Assembly (NCBI RefSeq): GCF_900660445.2
Contig: NZ_LR214938.2
Location: 434,001 to 498,000, forward strand
DNA: 64,000 nt
Source of the DNA: Metamycoplasma salivarium
GTDB lineage: Bacteria; Bacillota_I; Bacilli_A; Mycoplasmatales; Metamycoplasmataceae
Reading direction: 5' to 3'
Shown here in pieces: positions 1 to 12,194 of the stretch. The notes beneath the pieces were generated by a model. The model ran no database searches. It was given only the letters and a program-made list of their open reading frames with translations, and was not told the DNA's origin. A program made the translations under genes and the position numbers. Positions within the stretch are counted from its first letter, which is position 1. Each line of letters opens with the position of its first letter.

Positions 1-84
1 TGCAATCAGAATAATAGCTGCAAAAATACCTAATAATCACCAAATATTAAAGCGAAATCTTGGTTTTCTATTGTTATTTTCCAT
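1..84 (-). CDS. ftsH: ATP-dependent zinc metalloprotease FtsH, N-terminal fragment
   Basis: Only the first 28 codons are in the window; the gene runs off the left edge. The start is the ATG at 84-82, 7 bases after the Shine-Dalgarno core GGAG (GAAAGGAG). The visible peptide is a short charged, Asn-rich stretch (MENNNRKPRF) followed by a hydrophobic helix (residues about 14-28, with one TGA-coded Trp). This is the usual FtsH start, where a membrane anchor precedes the AAA and protease domains. FtsH degrades misassembled membrane proteins and unstable regulators. The call rests on this short N terminus and on the position just after tilS, a conserved order in Firmicutes and mollicutes. The catalytic parts are not visible. 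Confidence 0.6.
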
Positions 85-138
85 AAGTATTTCTCCTTTC
101 AAAAATTAATTAGTTAATAAATTATTATATAAAAATTG

Positions 139-1065
139 CTATTTTGATATTTTTAATACGTTTTTTTTCTTAAATAGTATATTTTTGTCGTCTAGTTTAT
201 ACCGTGCGGTTCTATTATTAGAAATAATAAATTGATAAATTCCTTCCATTTTAGAACTAGAAAGTTCAACATTTAAAAAATATGTATTTATAAATTTATA
301 AATTAAGTTTTTTCATAAATTATTATCTTTAAGAAAGTTACAATCAAACTCTTTTTGTCTTCATTCATTAAATTTATTTTGAATTAATGTTTCTAATTCT
401 TTATTTTTTAAATTTTTTGTCACAAAAGAATCAAGGAGTTTAACTTTTTCTTCTAACGAAATTTGCTTGAGTCTATTGCGAATTGCATTTCTTGTATAAA
501 TATCTAAATCATTCGTGTAATCTAAAGCATAAGGCAATTTATCTTGATTACATAAATTTAAGATTTCTGATTTTCAAAATGCAAAAATGAGTGGCCGATA
601 TACATTCATTTCAAACAAAAAGTTTTTAGGCTTTATTCCATAATATAAAACTTTCCGACATGAATTTTCTTGCATTATTGCTGTTTCTAAAAAATCATCT
701 TTATGGTGCGCCAATATCAAATAATCACATTTTTCTTCATCATAAATTTTCTTAAAAAATTCATATCTTTGTATCCTTGCAATATTTTGAAAATTGCCTT
801 GCTCATTGTGTTTTTTTAGATTTAGAACAAAACATTTTATATTATTTTTTTTACAAAAATCAATGACAATTTCTTCATCTATTTTGCTAGTTTCACGCTT
901 ATTATAATTAATGTGCGCGACAACAATATTTTTGTTTTTTAATAAATTTAATAAAAACATAGAGTCAGGGCCACCGCTAACTCCTAATAACATCTTTTTG
1001 TTAATATCAATATTGTCTATTTCAAACTGTTTTTCAATATTAAACATAAAATTATCATTTTCCAT
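139..1065 (-). CDS. tilS: tRNA(Ile)-lysidine synthetase
   Basis: This is a 308-residue protein read with TGA as Trp. TilS attaches lysine to C34 of tRNA-Ile(CAU), so that the tRNA reads AUA and is charged with Ile; it is essential and cytoplasmic. The N-type ATP pyrophosphatase P-loop SGGPDS lies near residue 30, and ILAHHKDDFLET, typical of the TilS core, follows around residue 120. The C-terminal part (ending near NVLKISK) is reduced compared with Bacillus TilS. The start ATG at 1065 overlaps the end of pth by 11 bases, indicating translational coupling. ftsH follows 54 bases later on the same strand, so pth-tilS-ftsH is probably co-transcribed from recD2. Confidence 0.93.
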
Positions 1066-1597
1066 TAAATTTGTTGATTACATAATGAATGTCATTGTAA
1101 ATATATGTTAATGCAATATCTGCTGCTGAATCAATTATCTTATTGATAACTTCTAAATCATTTGGCGTAAATTTACTCAAAACATAATTAACAACATTAT
1201 CTGATCTACCAATTCCAATTTTCAATCTATTAATTTTTTCAGTGCCAAGTTTTTGAATAATATCTTTTAATCCATTATGGCCACCAGATGAACCTTTTTG
1301 CTTAATGGTTGCTCTGCCAATTGCTAAGTCTAAATCATCTTGAATAATTAAAATGTCATTTTGATTAATTTTGTAATAATTCATTATTTCAACTACAAAA
1401 CTACCACTATTATTCATATATGTTTGTGGTTTTGCCAAAATATATTCATCGCCAATGTGGTAAATTCCATTGAATTTCTTTTCATCAAATTCAACATCAA
1501 GTTTTTTTGCAATTGCATCAACAACCATAAAACCAACATTGTGTTTTGTTTGAGCATATTCTGCTCCAGGGTTCCCCAATCCAACAATTAATTTCAT
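1055..1597 (-). CDS. pth: Peptidyl-tRNA hydrolase
   Basis: This 180-residue protein hydrolyses peptidyl-tRNAs dropped from ribosomes and so recycles tRNA. The N terminus carries the family signature VGLGNPG, a Tyr and then TKHNVGF containing the catalytic His (about residue 20). The conserved GGHNGLK is near residue 107. The length is close to the usual 185-190. Its ATG overlaps the stop of the upstream helicase gene (TAATG), and it overlaps tilS by 11 bases, so the three genes form a tightly coupled minus-strand unit. Confidence 0.96.
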   Translation of the reverse strand: MKLIVGLGNPGAEYAQTKHNVGFMVVDAIAKKLDVEFDEKKFNGIYHIGDEYILAKPQTYMNNSGSFVVEIMNYYKINQNDILIIQDDLDLAIGRATIKQKGSSGGHNGLKDIIQKLGTEKINRLKIGIGRSDNVVNYVLSKFTPNDLEVINKIIDSAADIALTYIYNDIHYVINKFNGK

Positions 1598-3807
1598 TAT
1601 TTAACTCCTTGATTTAATTTAGCATTTCAAAGTTCACTAATACATGTGATTCTTTTTGAATCATCATCATTTTCAATACCATAAATAAAAGCATCTTTTT
1701 GTCCAAAAATTATACTTAATTTCTGTGCTCTTGTAATTGCAGTGTATATTAATTTTTTACTTAATAAAATTCTAGCTTCATCAAATAATACAGTAAAAAC
1801 AATTGGGCATTCACTTCCTTGATATTTATGAACGCTAGTACAATAAGCCAAAATAATTCTTTGTAAAAATTCTTTTCTTGTAAATTGAACAATTCGATCT
1901 TCATTTTCAAATTTAATTTGTACAAAACTAATTATTCTAGTGTCATCCTCGAAAATAAAATTATAAATATAACCAATTTCACCATTAAAAATCTTTTTTG
2001 AAGGATCATTAACAGTATTTATGACTTTATCACCAATTGCATATGCTTGCTTTCCAATTAAAGTTGTTTGCATATTGTCTAATTTTCTTCAAAATGTTGA
2101 AAGTTCATTATTTAAATTATCAATTCCAGTTTGATAGTTATAAATTGGACTTAAAATTGCAATATCTTTTTTAACATAACCTTGTTTAATAAGTTTTTTG
2201 ATTTCGGAAATAATTATTTTGCTTAGATTTTCTTTTTCAACTTCATGAAATTGCGAATGTTTACCATTAAATTTAGGAAATTCGGATTTATTAACACTAA
2301 TAGCATCTCGAATTATTTCATAATTTTCGGCTTGACGATAAATTTTTGAAAGTTCTATTGTTTCAAAAATATTAGATTCAATAAAATCTTTAATTAAATA
2401 ACCTGGTCCTATTGCAGGGAGTTGATTTTTATCACCAACAACAATTATTTTTTTAAGAGATTTACTTAACCCTTTTAGTAAATGAAAGAATAAATCAATT
2501 CCAACCATAGAAAATTCGTCAATAATTAAAACTTTTTTATTTTCAGGTCAATTTTCATTAACCTTAAATTTATCAAGATCAACATCTCATTGCAAAAAGC
2601 TATGAATTGTTGAAGCTTTAATTTCATTATCTTTATTAATATTAATTGTTGCTCGTCCTGTTGGGGTAACTACAACAATATCCTCTTCACTATATTTTGT
2701 TAAGAGTAGGTTAATTATTTTATTTAAAATTAAAGTTTTCCCAGTTCCCGGAGAACCCGTAATTAAACATAAATTTTCATTTAAAGCACTGTTGATTGCT
2801 TCAATTTGTGTTGGATGAAAATATGAATCTGCATAAGGTAAGAATTTGTCTTTATGTTTTTTGCTTACATCATATAACCTTGTAATTACATATTCTTCCA
2901 TTAATCTTAATTTTGTAGTCGTAATAAATTCTTTATTATCAAAAAGTAAGACTCTCTTTTCTTGAATTAAATATTTAAGTGCATCTTTAAATTCATCAAC
3001 TGAGATTTTTTCGTAATTCTTATAAAAATAAGCGTAAAAGTCTTTATTTGAAATTTTAGTATGGCCTTTATTGAAAAAATATTCTTCTAATGCTTTATAT
3101 AACACCATTGGCTTTGTAAAAAAATGGCCTTCTGGAAAGAAATGTTTAGTAATTTTATCTAAATCAGATACTTGAATTCCTTCAACGTCAAAATAAAAAT
3201 CATAAAAGTTGTCTTTATATTTTTCCAAAAACATTGCAAGTGAATCGAAATACAAGTTAATTTTTTCATAAAAACTAGGTGATAAATTTAATTTTAAAAA
3301 GAACAGTTGATCTTCAATAATGTTAGTATTTGCTCTAAGATATGCTCTAGCTTGTGAATATGCTTCTTCTGATATTCCAAAATCATCAGCATCATAATCA
3401 TCATTAAAAGCTAAAATGTTTAAAGTATCAAAACCAAATTTTTCAACAATTTTTGTACTTTTCACTTCACCAATTCCAGGAAACTTTGAACTTTTTAAAA
3501 AACGAACTAAATAATTTAGTTTTCACATTTCACTTTCTTTAAGTTCAACTAAGTTATAACTTTCAGTATATCTACTATGTGGAAAGTATTCCAAAATCAT
3601 GTCATAACATTTATCAATTTCAAAATCAATATCTTTTGACAAAATAGAAATAGTTCCATATTTGTTAGTTTTGATTGTAAGACCTTGTGGTTGAGCTGCA
3701 ATTTTACAAGATGTAATACGGAAATTATTTTGTTTTTTTTCAAATAATATCTTTTTAAAAAAGCCCGAAATCTTAATTAAGTCACTCATATTTAAAAATT
3801 TTATCAT
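1597..3807 (-). CDS. recD2: RecD2-like ATP-dependent DNA helicase
   Basis: This is a 736-residue superfamily 1B helicase, read through several TGA Trp codons. An N-terminal OB-like segment (residues 1-100) and a helical region precede the motor. Walker A TGSPGTGKT lies near residue 350. Further on come VVGDKNQLPAIGPG (motif III region) and, near the C terminus, YCTSVHKYQGSE and YTAITRAQ (motifs V/VI). No RecB or RecC is seen, so this fits the stand-alone RecD2 group that unwinds DNA 5' to 3' in repair or replication restart, rather than a RecBCD subunit. The stop codon overlaps the pth start. It is divergent from serS across an 83-base gap. Confidence 0.88.
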
Positions 3808-3849
3808 TTTCTCAAGAAAAAAACTAACTCATAATTTTGTAATGAAAGG

Positions 3850-3855
3850 TATAAT
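3850..3855 (+). promoter_or_regulatory. Probable -10 box for serS
   Basis: A perfect TATAAT lies 35 bases before the serS ATG, in the gap between divergent recD2 and serS. No convincing -35 hexamer is seen. A GTGAGGT Shine-Dalgarno region lies just before the ATG. No T-box leader is visible. Confidence 0.5.
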
Positions 3856-3890
3856 AATTAATTGCAAAAATTACCATGTGAGGTATCTAA

Positions 3891-5165
<1,275 letters not shown>

Positions 5166-5170
5166 TTTAT

Positions 5171-5200
5171 GTGGTTATTTAGTAACCGCATTTTTATTTA
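5171..5200 (+). terminator. Rho-independent terminator after serS
   Basis: The stem GTGGTTA (5171-5177) pairs with TAACCGC (5183-5189) with one G-T pair, loop TTTAG, followed by ATTTTTATTT. Confidence 0.75.
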
Positions 5201-5207
5201 CTGCATT

Positions 5208-5218
5208 TATAATATAAT
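5208..5218 (+). promoter_or_regulatory. Probable -10 region for asnS operon
   Basis: Two overlapping TATAAT boxes (5208-5213 and 5213-5218) sit just after the serS terminator and 52-62 bases before the asnS ATG. Confidence 0.5.
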
Positions 5219-5269
5219 TGTTAATTACTTATATATAAAAATTAATTTTTGTTAAATAAAGGATTAAAT

Positions 5270-6613
5270 ATGACAATTAAAAAATTATTAACATCACTTA
5301 ATGATATTAAACATGGACAAGATTTTGAAATTCAAGGTTGAGTTCAAAACAATCGTGGAAATGAAAAAATCAAATTTTTAGCATTAACTGATGGAAGTAC
5401 AGTTGATACTTTACAACTTGTTATAAAAAGTGAAAACATTAAAAGATTTAATCTTGACAAAATTAATTTGGGTTCTTCAATAAAAGTTAAAGGAAAACTA
5501 TTATTAACTCCAACTGCTCCTCAACCTATTGAACTTGCAGTTGATGATTTAATTTTAATTAACAACACCGATGAAGATTTTCCTATTCAAAAGAAAGAAA
5601 CAACACTTGATTTTTTAAGAGAAATTCCACATTTAAGACATAGAACCAACTTATTTAGAGCAATTATGATTATTCGTAATGCTTTACTTTTTGAAATTCA
5701 CAGTTATTTTCAAAAACATGATTTTCTTAACATTGCTGCACCAATTATCACATCAAATGATGGTGAAGGTGCTGGCGAAACTTTGATTGTTAATAGTTCT
5801 GAAGGTGATTTTTTCAAACAAAAATCTTTTTTAGGTGTGACAGGACAATTGCATGCTGAAGCATATGCTGCAGGATTTAAAAAAGTTTACACTTTTGCGC
5901 CTACTTTTAGAGCAGAAAATTCTCATACTACAAAACATTTAGCAGAATTTTGAATGATTGAACCAGAAGTTGCTTTTTATGAACTAAATGATATTATTCC
6001 TTTTGCTGACAATTTACTAAAAACAGTAATTAGTAATGTTATTAAAAAATATCCTTCTGAAATGAAATTATTAGACTCTTTAAAAGACAATAATTTGATT
6101 ACTACATTAAAGAAATATATATCTACTCCATTAAAAATTATGGAATATAAAGAAGCTATTAAAATTCTTGAAAAACACAAAAAAGAGTTTGAGGAACAAA
6201 ACATCTTTTTTGGTATGGATTTGGGTTCTGAACATGAAAAATTTATTGCTGAAAAAGTTGTAAACGGCCCAGTTGCAATGATTAATTATCCTAAAGACAT
6301 TAAAGCTTTTTATATGTATCAAAATGATGATAAAAAAACTGTCGCTGCATTTGATTTATTAGTCCCTGGAATTGGTGAAATTATTGGTGGAAGTCAACGT
6401 GAATCTAGATATGAACTTTTAGTTCAAAGACTTAAAGAACTAAAAATTAAGCAAGAACCTTTGCAATGATATTTAGATTTAAGAAAATATGGATATGCAC
6501 CATCTAGTGGTTTTGGAATTGGGTTTGAAAGACTTGTTATGTATGTAACAGGAGTCGCAAATATTCGTGATGTAATTCCATTTCCAAGAACACCTGGAAA
6601 TATTAAAATGTAA
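5270..6613 (+). CDS. asnS: Asparaginyl-tRNA synthetase
   Basis: This 447-residue class IIb synthetase charges tRNA-Asn. An N-terminal OB-fold anticodon-binding domain (residues 1-100, including EIQGWVQNNRG) precedes the catalytic core. Motif 2 is [21 protein letters not shown] and motif 3 is [17 protein letters not shown], ending in the AsnRS-typical [11 protein letters not shown]. That ending favours AsnRS over AspRS. The ATG at 5270 follows AAAGGA. A glycosyltransferase gene starts 11 bases after the stop, so read-through is likely. Confidence 0.96.
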
Positions 6614-6624
6614 AAAGGTTATTT

Positions 6625-7620
6625 ATGGACAAGAATTTATTAACATTTATTATTCCAATTTATCATCCATCAATTTCTGTTGATGATATTTTTAAGAATA
6701 TAATTAAGCAAAAAGACCAAAATTTTAATGCTATTGTTTGCATTGATAAACCAACTGAAGCACAACTTGAAAGTATTTATCAATTAACTACTATGTTAAA
6801 AGATAGACTTAAATTAATTATTAATACCTCACACATTAACATCGTTAAGGTTTTAAGGCAAGCATTAGCTATGTCTAATACACTTTATTCATATATTCTT
6901 TATTCATATTCTTACATTAAGAGTGAATTTACATTAAACTTATTTGACTTTTTAAACAAAAGTGAAATTAAACCTGATTTTATAGAATTCAATGGTTATA
7001 TGAGAGGTGTTAATCACATCGATTTTTATAGAAGCAAATATAAAGAAGAAGAAATTTATGATTTAAGTAAAGATCAAAGTCCAATTGCAATGGTAAGTCC
7101 TTATATTTTCAATTCAATTATTAAAACTGAAATCTTGAAAGATGTTTTTGCAACTTGCAAGATTAAAGATGCTAATATGCAACTCTCTTCTGATATTAAA
7201 TATTTGTCACTTTTAAAATCGAAGACTTTTGCTTATATCAAAAGAACATGAATTGAGGATTTTAATTATCAGCTAGGTTTATTAAATCCTAAAAACATCC
7301 AAATTGAATGAGAAATTATTAAAGATATTGCTAAAGATAAATTTGTAGAAGAACTACAATTTGCTTATAAAATGCATATTTATTATTTCACTGCAGGGTT
7401 TTTAGGTCAATTAAAATTTAAGAAAAATTCACGTGAAGCCAAGATGTTAAAAAACTTTAACTTAGAATTAGAACAAATGATTAAATTGTCAAATCAACAA
7501 ACTCCTAATATTCTTGAATCCAATAAATATTTTAAAATGTTTAATGTCGTTTTACCTACTTTATCAGAACTAGAAACTAATCAAAATTGAAGAAAGATAA
7601 TGAAAAACTTTAAATGATAA
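6625..7620 (+). CDS. Family-2-type glycosyltransferase
   Basis: This 331-residue protein begins LTFIIPIYHPSISVDDIFKNI, the nucleotide-sugar-binding beta strand and loop seen at the start of GT-A family 2 enzymes. Around residues 70-100 a SYILYSYSYIKSE stretch sits where the DxD region would be, but a clear DxD is not seen. No membrane helix or signal peptide is evident. It could transfer sugar to a glycolipid or to surface proteins, but donor and acceptor cannot be told. It lies 11 bases after asnS and overlaps the next membrane-protein gene by 7 bases. The family call is by N-terminal resemblance only. Confidence 0.6.
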
Positions 7621-8264
7621 AAATACAAAAAAAAGCTAATTTTTGAATTCGTTTACTCGCAACATTTATTGATTGTATTTTGTTTTTATCAATTGCAACA
7701 GGAACATCATTCTTAGTTTTTAATTACAAAACTGGAAATTATTTTTATAGATATAATTATTATTTTTGACTTTTATTTTTAAGTTTATATCTAGCTTTTT
7801 TCTTTATTGTCTTGCCAATTATTTGAAAAGGTAAAACTATTGGGATGGCAATTTGCCGAATTATGATTATTAAACAATTTAAGGAAGATAAATTACCAAG
7901 AGTAATTTTTGATCGTCAAAGACTATTCTCGTTTTTATGAATTATTATTTTACTTTCTTTTATGATTTTTATTCATCCAGATACTTTTTTGGAAGCAATT
8001 CAAGGTAAAACATTAAAAACTTACCAACGTGCTTTTTTAATTATTCCTACAGTTTTATCTTCTTTAGCTTTAATTACAGACATTTTCTTTATTTCAAGTA
8101 ATTTAAGAGCAAATAGAATTGGATTAAATGATAAACTTTCAAGAACATTTACTGTTTGAATTAATAAATTTGAATTTGTTGAAGCAGAAGATAAAGAAGA
8201 AATTTTTGCTTCTCAAATAAAACCAAAACCTAGAATATTACCAAATATAAAAATTGAAAATTAA
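7614..8264 (+). CDS. RDD-family integral membrane protein
   Basis: This 216-residue protein is absent as a single open frame unless TGA is Trp. It starts ANFWIRLLATFIDCILFL, the RDD-type first helix with conserved Arg and Asp, here R-LLATFID. About four hydrophobic helices follow, including FLWIIILLSFMIF and a pair near residues 140-160. The segment GKTIGMAICRI resembles the RDD motif that follows helix 2 (GqTiGKki..i). The function of RDD proteins is mostly unknown; some act in ion transport. It overlaps the glycosyltransferase gene by 7 bases and ends 141 bases before pcrA. Confidence 0.7.
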
Positions 8265-8293
8265 CTATATTAACCTAAAATATAGACATTTTT

Positions 8294-8371
8294 TTGACCT
8301 ATGATTTAACCTTTGATACTATAAAACACATAAAATAGAATATAATTAAATAAAGCAATTGTTTTTGCTTT
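8294..8371 (+). promoter_or_regulatory. pcrA promoter with leader hairpin
   Basis: TTGACC (8294-8299), 17 bases, then TACTAT (8317-8322) makes a good vegetative promoter; a second TATAAT lies at 8341-8346. A hairpin AAAGCAA (8352-8358)/TTGCTTT (8365-8371) followed by a T run (8369-8375) would be transcribed in the leader from the first promoter. It looks like an intrinsic terminator placed before the gene. Confidence 0.5.
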
Positions 8372-8405
8372 TTTTGCTATATCTACAAAGAAAGTTGGTA
8401 TTTTA

Positions 8406-10610
8406 ATGAATGAATTAGATTTGAAAAGTTTAAATGAACAACAAAAAGAAGCCGTTTTGTATAATGATGGGCCTTTAAGAATAATTGCAGGTGCTGGATC
8501 AGGAAAAACAAGGGTTTTAACACACAAAATTGTTTACTTAATTAAAGAATTACACATTAGAGAAGATAAAATTCTTGCTCTTACTTTTTCTAACAAAGCT
8601 GCTAACGAAATGAAACAACGTGCTTTAAGTTTGTTGAATAATTTAAATTATCAAAGCGAATATGAACCAACCATTAGTACCTTCCATTCTCTTTGTGCAA
8701 AAATTTTAAGACGTGAAATTCACAATATGAATTATCCAAACGATTTTCAAATTATTGATGAACTAGACCAAAAAGAAGTACTTAGAGTTGTTTATTCAGA
8801 ACTTAATATTTTACAAAGTGAATTTACTTACAATTCGATTATTTCATTTATTCAAAATCAAAAAAGTAAACTAAAAAGTCCAAATGATTTACTTAATGAT
8901 CCGACTTACAAAGACGACCTTAGGGCAAAAATATATGAACGTTATCAAATACATTTAAATAAAGCACATACTTTAGATTTTGAAGACTTACTTGTTTTTG
9001 TTTATAAATTGTTTTATGATGAAGAATTTGCCGGAGTTGCTAGCAAATGAGAAAATAAATTTACTCATATATTAGTTGATGAATTTCAAGACACCAACTG
9101 AATTCAATACATGATTGTAAAAAGATTAGCAAGTAAGACAAATAATCTAACAATTGTTGGTGATCCTGATCAAACAATTTATAGTTGAAGAAATGCCGAT
9201 ATTAATATCATTATGAATTTTGATAAAGACTTCCCAAATTGTAAAACTATTAAACTTGAAGAAAACTATCGTTCTACCAAAAAAATACTTACTGTAGCCA
9301 ATAATTTGATTTCACATAATAAAAATAGATTAGATAAAAAATTGTTTACTGAAAATCCAGAAGGTGAAGAAGTTGAATTTTTTGCAGGATTTAGCGATGA
9401 AGCTGAAGCTAGGTGAATTACATCGAAAATTAATTTATTAAAGAAAAATAGAGTTCAACTTAAAAATATAGCTATTTTATATCGTATCAATAGTTACTCA
9501 CGGGCAATTGAAGAAGCATTAATTCAAGACAACACTATTTATAAAATTTTTGGTTCTATTAAATTCTACCAACGTGAAGAAATTAAAGATGCATTAGCTT
9601 ATCTTAGAGTTATCCACGATGGTAGTGAAATATCATTGCTTAGAATTATTAATAAACCATTGCGTAAAATTGGTGATGTAACTATTGATAAACTCTTAAA
9701 ATTTGCAGGTGAAAATAACTTAGATTTATACAAATGTTTAGAAACAAAAATCAATGAAATACACAAAAAATTAAGTATTTCAACCGAAACTCTAAAAAAC
9801 ATTATTAAACTTGTCAATAACATTCGTTGAGCAAGACGTGCTTTACAAACTAATTCAATTGCAGACACATTAAAAGAATTTATTACCAACAAAATTCAAT
9901 ACTTTGAAGATATTAAAAAATCCGAAGATGAATATGAAGCAAGAATGGACAACTTTCAAAGCTTAATAAATGCTATTGCAAGTTGAGAAGATAAAAATAA
10001 ACATGGAACCATTGATGAATATTTGCAGGAAATAACATTAATTACTGACCGAGACGTTGAAGATGATGCAGCAAGTTATGTGTCACTAATGACAGTACAT
10101 AATGCAAAGGGTCTTGAATTTGACTATGTTTTTGTAATTGGGCTAAGTGAAAATATTTTTCCATTAAGAAGAGCTATTGTAGTATCTCCTAATGAAGATT
10201 TCACAAAAATTAGAAACAAGAACATTGAATTACAAAAAGAAAATATGGAAGCTTTAGAAGAAGAAAGACGTTTGGCATATGTTGCAATGACTAGAGCTAA
10301 AGAAAAACTATTTCTATCATTTTCTGTTGGAAGAAATAACAATAGGAGAAGTAGATTTATTCCTGAAGCTGGAATTAGAGAAACAAAAACTATTAAAGTG
10401 GCAAGTAGTTTCTCAAATAGCATTAACATTAGCAAAAATATTTCTTTAATTGCTGGAGATAAAATTTCACATAGTACCTATGGTGTTGGTGAAGTTTTAG
10501 AAGTTGAAAATGATTTAATCAAAGTTAAGTTTCCTAATGAAAAGAAAATTAAGACGCTAAATATGTATCATGAATCTGTAAAGAAATGGGACGAAGCAAA
10601 TGACAAATAG
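8406..10610 (+). CDS. pcrA: UvrD/PcrA-type 3'-5' DNA helicase
   Basis: This 734-residue superfamily 1A helicase is close to Bacillus PcrA in length. Motifs in order: Q motif LNEQQKEAV, Walker A AGAGSGKT (residues 28-36), TFSNKAANEM (Ia), VDEFQDTN (II), VGDPDQTIYSWRNA (III), EENYRST (IV), TVHNAKGLEFDYVFV (V) and RRLAYVAMTRAKEKL (VI). The C terminus keeps the Tudor-like GDKISHSTYGVGEV segment that contacts RNA polymerase in PcrA. It works in repair and in clearing replication-transcription conflicts. It overlaps the next gene by 11 bases. Confidence 0.95.
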
Positions 10611-12183
10611 TATTGCAATGATTTTAATTTCTTGTTTGTTCTTATTCTTAACGGTGTTTTTTATTGTATTTTATTCAATAAAATCCTATTATCAAATTAA
10701 GAAAAACAGTATTAGAAATGGGTTTTTATTATTTGAAGTTGATGCTGATTTAAAAAGAGTTAGGATTAACAATGACATTGAGATTCTAAATTACATTCCC
10801 GAATTTATTATAGATTTACAAGTTAAAAATGGTGAATGATTTGATATTAATTTATTTTTAAATTTCTTTGATAAAGATACTAAAAAAATTCTTGTTGAGA
10901 CAATTAATAGCAAAGATAAAGAAATTAGTAAAACGCTTCTTAATGTTATGCTCGAAGGCAGTAACAATGATGTTACATATAATTTGTCTTTAGAAAATAA
11001 AAACTCCAATATGTTTTTAATTACTTTATCGTGAGAGGATATATTTTCATTCTCAATCAATAAGAGAATTCAATACATCGAGACACAAAAGAGTTTTGAA
11101 TTAATAAAAGATAAAAACTTTGTTATTTATTTACATTTGAAATTGTCAAAAATTTTCAAAATTAAATATTTAGTTAATGAAATTGCATCTATTCTTGTTA
11201 AGAAAAAAATTAATACTAGAATAATAATTGTCAATAAAAACGAAAATTTCTTTATTTATTTTGAAAATGAAGCTATTTTTAATACATTAGATATTGAAAT
11301 ACAAGCACTTTTTGGTTATATAACTGATTTAAAAATTTTGAACTCTTATTTTGACATATGTGTTTTGATAGATAAAGCTGTCATAAGTGAGTTTGATAAT
11401 AATAGATTTTTCTTGCTAGTTGCATATTTACTATTCAAAAATTCAAATGAAGAAGGAAAAAAATTAAATTATGTTCTTATAAATAAAGACGCTTTATCTC
11501 TAAATGCTTTTGAGTCATTTGAAAATAAATATCTGAATGTTATATCTTTAATTAACAATGGAAATTATTTAGTCAAAAATGCACCATTACATGATTTTTC
11601 TTCTTCACAAACTTCACTAAAAATCACTATGCCGATATTTTCGGAAGAGTATTTAAGTGAATATGAAAATTTATTAAATAATACCGACTTGCAAAGATAT
11701 TTGTGGTTAGTTTTCTTTAAAGATATTGACAAATATAAATTGACTAATTCAATTTTAATGATTGAGGACTTTATATTTCCTTCTTTAAATGCTAAATATT
11801 TGTATCATGTTTTTAAGAAAAATAAGCATTTACAAATATGTATAAAAATTAATAATTCAGAAAATTATGAACACTTAATTTCAAAATTAAATGCATTAAA
11901 CGAAGCTAGTTATTCCGCTGGAATTAGGATTAATGAAATTGAAGAAAATTTATTGTTCTTTTTATCAAAAACAAACATTCAATTTATTATTATCAATAAA
12001 GAAATAAGCAAAAACTTAAATGTTGCTAAAAATATAGTATCAATTAATATGCTTATGTCATATGCAAATGATAAAGGTATCATATTAATTTTTGAAGAGT
12101 TAAATATTGAAAATTATAAAAAATTAATCACTACGAAAAATAATGAAAAAATACTATACTTAAATGCACAAAACAAAAAATAG
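10600..12183 (+). CDS. Membrane protein with degenerate EAL-like C-terminal domain
   Basis: This is a 527-residue protein. One N-terminal hydrophobic helix (residues 5-27) anchors it, and the rest looks cytoplasmic. Residues about 370-520 follow the pattern of a c-di-GMP phosphodiesterase EAL barrel. FFLSKTNIQFIIINKEISKNL matches the strand usually written L.klpvdyiKIDkelv, and LMSYANDKGIILIFEELN matches li.lA..lgi.viaEgVe. The EAL signature and the metal-binding Asp/Glu set are not seen, so catalysis is unlikely. The middle could be a decayed PAS/GGDEF-like part, but I see no GGDEF motif. It overlaps pcrA by 11 bases and lies 11 bases before pepO. The domain assignment is by eye and tentative. 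Confidence 0.45.
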
Positions 12184-12194
12184 AGGTTACAAAT

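Noticed and set aside
1597-3807. Many adjacent same-strand open frames looking like a frameshifted or decayed helicase
   Set aside because: All breaks are TGA codons in one frame; with TGA as Trp the gene is a single intact 736-residue frame. The same holds for other apparent fragments in the window.
3808-3890. T-box or riboswitch ahead of serS
   Set aside because: The gap is only 83 bases and lacks a T-box sequence and an antiterminator stem.
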